Assembly: GCF_016808335.1 (NCBI RefSeq)
Contig: NC_053142.1
Location: 52,717,108 to 52,781,107, forward strand
Source of the DNA: Panicum virgatum
Taxonomy: Eukaryota; Streptophyta; Magnoliopsida; Poales; Poaceae
DNA length: 64,000 nucleotides
Direction: 5' to 3'
Shown here: one piece after another, positions 56,798 through 64,000 of the stretch
How the letters are laid out: the number at the start of each line of letters is the position of its first letter
Position numbering within the stretch: position 1 is the first letter of the stretch
The notes under the pieces: model-generated
Database searches by the model: none
Told to the model about the DNA's origin: nothing
Seen by the model: the letters and a program-made list of their open reading frames with translations, nothing else
Program-made: the position numbers and the translations under genes

Positions 56798-57079
56798 AGA
56801 TATTGAGTTGATAGAGAGCACTGAGCCGGCGGTGGCCATGCATATGCATTGAGATTATGCAAAACTCACTACCGAAAATAGCAAGCATGCATGCAGACCA
56901 ATGCAACCGATCGATGATTCCATTGCTCCCTCGCTCTGAAAGCCGGCCCGCCCGCTTCGCTGATCGCGCTACCTGCGGGCCTATTCTTAGTGTCTTGGCG
57001 ATTTAACCCCGGCACCGATGGATCGTCATCTGTGCTAATTGTTAGTTGGTTCGACAAAATTCATCATCAGATCCATTAC

Positions 57080-57424
57080 ATGGCTTCCTTCGGCGAGGCC
57101 CCCGCCGGTGACGCCGGCAGCGGCGACAAGATCTTCCGCACCAAGTGCGCGCAGTGCCACACTGTGGAGCGGGGCGGCGCGCACAAGCAGGGGCCGAACC
57201 TACACGGCCTCTTCGGCCGCCAGTCCGGCACCACCCCCGGCTACGCCTACTCAACGGCCAACAAGAACATGGCCGTCGTCTGGGAGGAAGGCACCCTCTA
57301 CGACTACCTGCTGCTCAACCCCAAGAAGTACATCCCCGGCACCAAGATGGTCTTCCCGGGGCTCAAGAAGCCCAAAGAACGCACCGACCTCATCGCCTAC
57401 CTCAAGCAAGCAACAGCAGCTTAA
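57080..57424 (+). CDS. CYTC: Cytochrome c, intronless
   Basis: The soluble electron carrier between complexes III and IV in the mitochondrial intermembrane space. A single 114-codon exon. The haem-binding site is CAQCH (residues 23-27), with [20 protein letters not shown] and the axial Met in [13 protein letters not shown]. The N-terminal extension MASFGEAP is typical of plants. Two differences from the plant consensus I know: an extra Leu in [11 protein letters not shown], and VERGGAHK where VEKGAGHK is usual. No intron is present, whereas plant cytochrome c genes are generally split. This suggests either a retrocopy or intron loss; the open frame and intact haem site suggest it can still be functional. 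It lies about 270 bp after the LINE-type element. Confidence 0.93.
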   Translation: MASFGEAPAGDAGSGDKIFRTKCAQCHTVERGGAHKQGPNLHGLFGRQSGTTPGYAYSTANKNMAVVWEEGTLYDYLLLNPKKYIPGTKMVFPGLKKPKERTDLIAYLKQATAA

Positions 57425-58826
57425 TATATAGAATTATTATTATTATTAGTTCATGCCTGCATCATCATATTAATCTTATCTCTATCCGATATGATCCATC
57501 ACTGCTAGATAACGATTAAATTTCATCGATTTATGTTTTGCATACTACGGGTTACTTATTGTCAGTCGTTCAACGGTAGCAGCCACTGGACGTGTAACAA
57601 TGAATATCTGTTATTACCTACATGTACACATATATACATATTATCTCTTTATATGCATATTTCTTGAGATCTGTGTCTATACATTGATGAAAGACTATTG
57701 TAAGTGCTGTGCTGCTTGGTTTAACCGGTAAATCACCATCAAACCATCTCACGGATCTTTTATATATAATAATAAAGTGTATTTTAAAAATATTAAATAT
57801 ATATTTTATATTCATAGAACACGCATGACAGTACCAAACTTCTTTTTTTTTTGAAATGATGTAATTTTGGATTCTAGACAAAAATGAACCACTTATAGTT
57901 GCATTGTTATCTAAGAGTACTAACTGGCCCGTTGGATGTGAGCCATGAAACACATCTACTAACATGCAAGCTTAATTAACTTATTATGGAATACATATGC
58001 CCAGATAGATCAGTTGCATAATAAAAAGGAAACACATGGGTGCAGCATTTCCTTATCCCTCTTCGTTCTTTCCTTCAGCAAATTAAAGATGAAGTAATTA
58101 AGAACAATCAGACATTCAGCAGGCCAACAAATTAAAGGAACATTAAAACTTCGCCACCTAATTAGTGCATCAAAACTGCAAATTGCATCCAACTAATAGA
58201 ACTGCCAACAAAATGTAAGGGTCCAGGTCTTAGGACGAGAGTGAGTGAATGAGAGAGATAGAAAAACATATCATGCCGGCCGGTGTGGAGGATGACAGCT
58301 TCATATTGAGACCAGGAGAACCAAATCATTCCTTCCACTTATACTCCCAAATCAGTAAGCACATGCCACCTGCTTCACCTCTCTCATATCTCTTTCACGC
58401 CTCTCTCTAGTCTTCTCCCTGTTTTTTTTTCCACGAGCGGAGAAAGCAAGCAGGTCTGAACAACCGAATAATTTCACATGAGCCGATAAAAAAAAAGAGA
58501 ATAATTTCACATGAGTGCACGGAGGTCAGGGTGGGAGAGCGAGTGACCGCTTCGGTACGTATCGGGGGCACCAAGCGCACGCAAGAGGGAGCCGCGCCGC
58601 GACGAGGACATGAGCCGCGCCGCGACGGGCACCAAGCGCACGCAAGATGGTCTTCGGGAGGCCCGCATCCAGCAGCCTCGACGCGGCGTCCGTGGCCACA
58701 GGAGCCAGGAGGCGATGGCAGCATGTGCTCCGGTAGTGGCAACCGTTACGGCGGTGCCGCGGGGAAGGCAAAGGCTTCGCCAGCAGCACTGTCTGGTGAA
58801 GCGCATCTAGATTGATTGATAGATGT
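57425..58826. other. Intergenic, no supported gene
   Basis: AT-rich to about 58500, with no clear element ends. A GC-rich stretch at 58540-58800 contains a short direct repeat: GGCACCAAGCGCACGCAAGA at about 58566 and 58628, with GAGCCGCGCCGCGACG at about 58590 and 58612. Frames here have no family signature on either strand. Confidence 0.45.
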
Positions 58827-60360
58827 ATAAACGTGTGCTTTTGAAGAAAATATCAATTATCACGTATGTCTTATGAAATATGAAAGGGAACTCCTCAATT
58901 CAAATAATCATGCATGTCAAGGACTCGTTTACAAAGATTAAAGACCAATCAAGTGTCACAAGGAGATTAAGGACACTGATTTAGTTCAGTTTTTTATAGT
59001 TTTTAGTTCTTAACCGTACTATTAAGGGCGGTTCTTGAATTAGTAGCTTGACCTAGATCGAGTTGGCTTTAAAAATCTAGCACACTTGCTCAAGCTCAGT
59101 CCAAGACAGCTCAAAGAAGTCAAAATAATACTTGGAAGATGAAAAACTCAAAGAAAAAAAAATCAAATCCAAGTTAGTTGAGCATAAACAAGGAAATACA
59201 GTATCACCGGTTGAACCGACGACCAGCCGATGATCATCGGATATACCGCTGCCCCGTCATCTGTACAATTTTCAGTGCAGATGGAACCAAGTCACAGAAA
59301 CTCTTCAGCACCGATATAACCGATGGTCCAAATACATGCATCTGTGTTTTCACCCTACCATTGTTCAGAGAGCATGTTTTAGTGGAACCAAAACATTCTT
59401 CAACACCGGTTTAACCGATGCCCCATCGAAGCATGCATCGGTGTATTGTCAAAAGCCTGTGCACTATGTCAGACTTTCAACGGCTACTATTGAAGCTCAG
59501 TGTGACCAGTTTAACCGATGCCCCCATCGGTTTAACCGATGCTCACGACTTTTGTGCAGTTGGTTGCCAATGGCTATGTGAGCCTCTCCACTCTATATAA
59601 GGTGACCCCTGGCTCGTTTATGATGCATTTGACATATTAAATACCTGAGGCCACCCAAAAGCAAAGGAGAAGAGTGTTTGAGCCATGAGATGAAGATCTA
59701 GAGCTTGAAAGTTGATCCAAACAAGAAGAAATCATCCATTTGAGTGTAGCAAGTGTGATTGAGCTTCGGGCCAAATTAGTGTGGGTCAAGTGAAGGTTTG
59801 AGAGTTTGTTACTCTTGGTGTTTGACGGTCTTGGTGACCGGGAGGTTCTTGGTGAGCTCTTGGAGTTTGTGGGAGCCCCAAGAAGAGAAGATTGTACACA
59901 GTGTGAAGCTCACCTTTCCGGAGATGGAGGAGCATTCTTAGTGAAGTCTTGCTTCTTTGTGGGGCAAGGGAGCTAAACTCTTAGTGGGTGCTCCAGCGTG
60001 AACTAGGAGGGAGTGTCAACTGTTCGATACCACGGGGAAAAATCCGTTTGTCTTGTGTCCTACTTCTTTACATTAGCATTGTCTTTAATTCAGTTTTTCT
60101 CTTGCTTGCTTGTTTGTTTGTTGACTAGAACTTGAACTTGCTAGTGTGCTCTCTTGACTAAGTTTTGTTCTTGATAGTGTGATCCTAACTAGAAAAGATG
60201 AGCATGTTAGTGTGGTTACCAACCTAGGATTATGATATTAGTGTGCTCTAGTTGATAGGTTTCAAATTTATAGATTGGACAATACTAGTGCTAGGTTGAG
60301 GACTTGCTAGAAATTTGAAAAAGTTTCAATTCAACCCCCTTCGGCCACGATTCTTTCATC
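58827..60360 (+). mobile_element. LTR-like region with GGTTTAACCGATG boxes
   Basis: Non-coding text typical of a grass LTR: a CTCTATATAAGG box near 59592, then a U/G-rich leader ending AATTCAACCCCCTTCGGCC near 60330. The box GGTTTAACCGATG or its variants occurs about five times at 59205-59560. Neither end nor a target duplication could be fixed, so solo LTR versus fragment is undecided. Confidence 0.5.
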
Positions 60361-60570
60361 TCGGCGTCTACAATGGCAGCACGAGTTCGGCAAGGGAGGG
60401 AGGCTCCGCAACGGCAGCACGGGAGGGAGGGAAATCTGTTCTTGATCATGTACAACAGGGTGTTCTTCACATCAACCTGCTCATCCGGTTTAAGTTCAGT
60501 GTGCATGGCACGGCAAGGGAGGAAGGATGCTGATGAAGGCGAGGAGGAACACGGGAGGAAGACGATGCGA

Positions 60571-60641
60571 GGGGGGGGGGGGGGGGGGTAAGGTGATAAG
60601 GTAGGACCTAGGGGGGGGGTAAGGTGATAAGGTAGGACCTA
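60571..60641. repeat. G-run tandem duplication
   Basis: An 18-base G run followed by the 22-base unit TAAGGTGATAAGGTAGGACC plus TA. Then a 9-base G run and the same unit again. The G runs could form G-quadruplex structures and are also prone to sequencing error. Confidence 0.8.
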
Positions 60642-62463
60642 CATGGGAGAGGTAACGCGAGAGCGCTCTGCGCGTAGTTGCCTCTTTTTTTTTTTGGGGT
60701 TCGTCACCCCCCACCTGGTGCGGTCATTTTGTTTCGCACGACGTTTCGTTTCGTTCCGTCCGCCGCCTCCCCGGCGTTTCGTCTGCCGCCTCCTCCTTCC
60801 CCCGGTTCCAGCGCTGTCCTACCTCGCGTGGCTGCTCCGTTGTCCCCGGCGTCGTCGACCCGCTCCGTCCCCGTCGTGGGCGGGACCAGATCCGCCATGC
60901 CACCGCGCCGTGCATGTTAAACATATACTGGGTAGTCTATTTTAGCTAAGAAGAAAAATGTGCTACCTAGAGCAAGTGCAAGTATGTCTTCATCGATTGC
61001 AAAAGCACAGGCGAATACTTGGACGTGGGCCATAGTAGTAACTGGAAATATTTAGAGAAAAGGACCCCTGGAATTTTCGTGCATTGTTGCAATGACAGTG
61101 TTTTTCTTGAAAAACATTGTTGCAGTGACAGTAAAGTCTCAGCGTTGAGTTCATCACAAGTTAAATGCTGCACTTGATAGTTTTCGTTCTGTAAACTGGC
61201 GAACTCTGAGCAGTTAAACCTATGTTGATCCTTGCATCAAGTTTTGGAATGACTAACCTATTTAATTTGTGACATCAATTTTCTGACACCATTATATGGT
61301 TGTAATCAAGACTTCTGTATATTGTAAATATTAGGAAAATACAATGGATTTGAGCCTTACTGGTTCCTGGCTGGTGTTTGAAGCATGAGTGTTTAACACC
61401 AAGCAAAAACTGAATAATTTAACGTCCAAGCAAAAACAACACTGCTGATGCTTGCTATACATGATGCTGAATAATCTTTCTCATGGAGTCTGAGAACCAT
61501 TTGAACTGAATAATTGATCGTCATAATATCGGAGATGCTAGCTTGGAAGATTAACACAGTACAGGCCCTACTATTCCCCAATGTCCAAAGGTTTTCCATC
61601 CAGGGGAAGCGAGTAGTTCTGACTCATGACAACCATCATGTGCAGGATTAGGATTTTTCCATTAAAAAGATGCAACCAAGCCTGAACTCTACCAAGCATT
61701 TTTCCTTGAATCTTTAACTACCTCTGTATACACCGTACCGAATCTGATGGAACCAAAGTGCAAAGTGATGCGCACACGCACAGCATAGAACCTGGAGACG
61801 AATATGATCTAAGCTAGGATGGTGAGAGGTTCCGAGGAAAAAAAGGATTATTGGGCAGGATTGTATGCTGCGGACTTTCAAGACAAGCTGCTCGATGGTG
61901 TGAAGATCATGGCTGTCGAGCGCCTACGGAGTAGTGTTGGCCCAGCAAGCTCGCGCAAGCGCAACCGCCGTGCCACATCAACGTCTGCTAGCTCTCTTTA
62001 AAAAAATAGCTAAAGATAAAGATTATACGTGGCAGGGGAGGGGAGAGTGGAGGCGATGAACGCGGGCGCCGCGTCAACCGATCGGGCTTGCCTTGGCAGC
62101 AGCCTTGCCCATGAACCGCTCCCCTCCCGTCAGCGTCGCCCGCAGTGCCTGGCCGGCCTCCACGTGGCCATCTGCAGCTTAGCTAGCTAGTGCATGCACG
62201 CATGCATTCCCTTATTCCTGGGCGGCTATGGTCGATCGATAGATCTGGTACGGTGCTCAGCTTCTTCCTCGGATCCATAGGGCATTCTGCGCTAGCTGCT
62301 CGCTGTCTCTCCATCTGCTGCATGCCATCGATCGAGCTTCCTTCCCTGCTGCATCTTCGCCGTTTCGTCGTACGCGACATGTTTGGCTGAACAATGTACT
62401 CTCGAGAAATCAACAGCAGGCGCGGCGGCAACGGCAGTTGTGTTGATTATATTGAGGGCCGGG
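60642..62463. other. Intergenic and upstream region of the glycosyltransferase
   Basis: 60640-60930 is GC-rich with Pro/Arg-rich frames but no family match. 60930-61800 is AT-rich without features. A 60-codon ATG frame at 61819-62001 (MVRGSEEKKDYWAGLYAADF start) is unassigned and may be chance. 62040-62463 is the likely promoter and leader of the next gene. It contains an out-of-frame upstream ATG at 62394 whose frame overlaps the main start. Confidence 0.4.
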
Positions 62464-63849
62464 ATGATGAAGCCGGGAACCCGCCTCAAGTCCCGGCGAG
62501 GCAGCGCCGGCGACGACGAGGAGGCTTCTGGCGGTGGGGAGTACAGCAGCTTCCCGCTGACCCCGCGCAGAGACTACTGCTGGTCGTCGGGGCTGCTCAA
62601 GGCGGTGGTGGCGCTGGCGATCCTCATGGCCGGCGTGCTGATCGGGCTGGCGGGCAGCGCCAACGTGTCGCGCTACTACTACTACTACTACAGCAGCATG
62701 GGATTGGGGTCGTCGTCTCTTTCCTCCCTGCAGGTAGAGGCGGCAGAGGTAGAGGCAGCGGCAGCAGCTAATAATAACAACAAGAAGAATGGCGCCGTCG
62801 TCGTCGTCCCCGCGGCCACAAGCATCATCAGCCGTAACAGTAGGAGGAAGAAGAAGAAGAAGATGATGGAAGACGACCACGACGAAGCAACAGCTGCCGC
62901 AGCAGGAGGCCTGCTGGAGTTCCGTGGGTTCTTGGACCCCGGGCCTCCGTGGGGTCACTCGATGTCGGACTCGGAGCTGTTCTGGCGCGCGTCCATGGCG
63001 CCCCGCATGGAGGAGTACCCGTTCCAGCGCGTGCCCAAGGTGGCGTTTCTGTTCCTCGCGCGCGGGCCGCTGCCGTTCGCGCCGCTGTGGGAGCGCTTCT
63101 TCCGCGGGCACGAGGGGCTCTACTCGGTGTACGTGCACGCGCTGCCGGGCTACGCGGGCCGCTACCGGCGCTCGTCGCCGTTCCACGGGCGGCAGATCCC
63201 CAGCCGGGAGGTGTCGTGGGGATCCATCACGCTGGTGGACGCGGAGAAGCGGCTGCTGGCCAACGCGCTGCTGGACTGGTCCAACCAGCGCTTCGTGCTG
63301 GTGTCGGAGAGCTGCGTACCCGTCTTCAACTTCCGGACGGTGTACGAGTACCTGGTGAACTCGGCGCACAGCTACGTGGAGTCGTACAACATCGACGTGC
63401 CCCAGTGCGCGGGGCGCTACAACCCGCGGATGGCGCCCGACATCCTGGAGGAGCAGTGGCGCAAGGGCTCCGAGTGGTTCGAGCTCAGCCGGGAGCTCGC
63501 CGTCGACGTGGTGGCGGACCAGCGCTACCACGCGCTGTTCCGGCGGCACTGCACGCCGTCGTGCTACCCCGACGAGCACTACATCCCGACCTACCTGCAC
63601 CTGTGGCACGGCGCGCGCAACGCCAACCGGACCGTCACCTGGGTGGACTGGTCTCGCGGGGGCCCGCACCCGGCGCGCTTCGGCAAGGCCGCCACCACGG
63701 CCGCCTTCGTCGCCGCCATCCGCAGCAACGGCACGCGCTGCCTGTACAACGGCAAGCCCACCACGGTGTGCTACCTCTTCGCCAGGAAGTTCGCGCCCAG
63801 CGCGCTGGAGACGCTGCTCAACCTCAGCACCACGCTGCTAGACTTCTGA
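62464..63849 (+). CDS. Family-14-like glycosyltransferase (core-2/I-branching type, DUF266)
   Basis: A type II Golgi membrane protein of the plant BC10-like group, related to branching N-acetylglucosaminyltransferases; plant substrates are largely unknown and wall or arabinogalactan glycans are suspected. Single exon, 461 residues from ATG 62464. A cytosolic basic tail is followed by a membrane anchor at about 42-64 (LLKAVVALAILMAGVLIGLA) and a low-complexity stem with Tyr, Ser, Asn and Lys runs. The catalytic domain reads KVAFLFLARGPLPFAPLWER, then FVLVSESCVPVFNFRTVYEY, SYVESYNIDVPQCAGRYNPR, CTPSCYPDEHYIPTYLHLWH, NRTVTWVDWSRGG and CYLFARKFAPSALETLL. Codons upstream of 62464 in frame reach back to a TTG only. 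The gene is intact; a GCTAGC run follows at 63895-63913. Confidence 0.9.
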   Translation: MMKPGTRLKSRRGSAGDDEEASGGGEYSSFPLTPRRDYCWSSGLLKAVVALAILMAGVLIGLAGSANVSRYYYYYYSSMGLGSSSLSSLQVEAAEVEAAAAANNNNKKNGAVVVVPAATSIISRNSRRKKKKKMMEDDHDEATAAAAGGLLEFRGFLDPGPPWGHSMSDSELFWRASMAPRMEEYPFQRVPKVAFLFLARGPLPFAPLWERFFRGHEGLYSVYVHALPGYAGRYRRSSPFHGRQIPSREVSWGSITLVDAEKRLLANALLDWSNQRFVLVSESCVPVFNFRTVYEYLVNSAHSYVESYNIDVPQCAGRYNPRMAPDILEEQWRKGSEWFELSRELAVDVVADQRYHALFRRHCTPSCYPDEHYIPTYLHLWHGARNANRTVTWVDWSRGGPHPARFGKAATTAAFVAAIRSNGTRCLYNGKPTTVCYLFARKFAPSALETLLNLSTTLLDF

Positions 63850-64000
63850 TGATCAGATATTCAGAGCAACGTGACGTGCGTGCATTACTATATCTAGCTA
63901 GCTAGCTAGCTAGTTTCATATATCTCTACTATATATTTCTAAAGCACAAGCAATGATTCCCGGTCCATCAATCAGAATCCTAATCGGAACCTGAATAAAT
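63850..64000. other. 3' flank of the glycosyltransferase
   Basis: Contains a (GCTA) run near 63893-63914 and AT-rich probable 3' UTR. No gene is seen. Confidence 0.5.

Noticed and set aside
62410..63905. Long frames on both strands overlapping the glycosyltransferase (419 and 318 codons)
   Set aside because: Shadows of the GC-rich coding exon; only the frame from 62464 shows family motifs.
1..64000. CRISPR arrays, bacterial operons, tRNA or rRNA genes
   Set aside because: No regularly spaced short repeats of CRISPR type, no Shine-Dalgarno-led operons, and no cloverleaf with A and B boxes was recognised on either strand by eye.

Overview
This window is nuclear DNA of a grass, most likely a panicoid such as a sorghum, Miscanthus, sugarcane or Panicum relative. 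The basis is intron-rich plant genes with GC-rich first exons, nested Ty3/Gypsy retrotransposons, and LTRs carrying the GGACGGTCCGC and ACCGGTCTGACCGGT boxes I associate with this group. The species cannot be fixed from sequence alone.

Layout. 1-24.9 kb is repeat-dominated. A 2.7-kb solo LTR (1052-3796, 5-bp target duplication) sits in a GC-rich stretch of unknown function. A small non-autonomous DNA transposon follows (4833-5575). Next is a decayed minus-strand Gypsy element (5627-24863) that has taken three later insertions, each with a readable target duplication: a solo LTR in integrase (6895-8411), an 8.1-kb LTR element without visible coding capacity in RNase H (9587-17713), and a solo LTR in gag (22349-23344). 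The host also holds a near-perfect 492-bp inverted duplication (20766-21779).

25-40 kb is a gene island: farnesylcysteine lyase (+), a type I signal peptidase of the plastid-processing type (+), a NIPA-type Mg2+ transporter (-), a hotdog-fold acyl-CoA thioesterase (-), a coiled-coil protein resembling the XRCC4/XLF/PAXX family (+), and an intronless ABCG half-transporter (-). The thioesterase and the coiled-coil gene are divergent, with 150 bp between their start codons.

42-54 kb holds a RABC/Rab18 GTPase (-) whose fourth intron contains a complete but frameshifted chromodomain Gypsy element (43177-48301, Reina-like), then a NAC transcription factor (-) with a spliced leader and a 32-residue Cys-rich upstream ORF.

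54-64 kb is again repeat-rich: LTR fragments and a retroposed LINE-type element with poly(A) and 14-bp target duplication. These surround an intronless cytochrome c gene (+). The window ends with a family-14-like glycosyltransferase (+).

The genes do not form a pathway. Two patterns stand out. Several unrelated LTR families each carry their own repeated short palindromic box. Several features could also act at the RNA level: the inverted duplication, the uORF, a GC-AG intron, and the antisense element in the Rab intron. Exon boundaries were set by eye from splice signals, reading phase and protein-family continuity; none was checked against transcripts.
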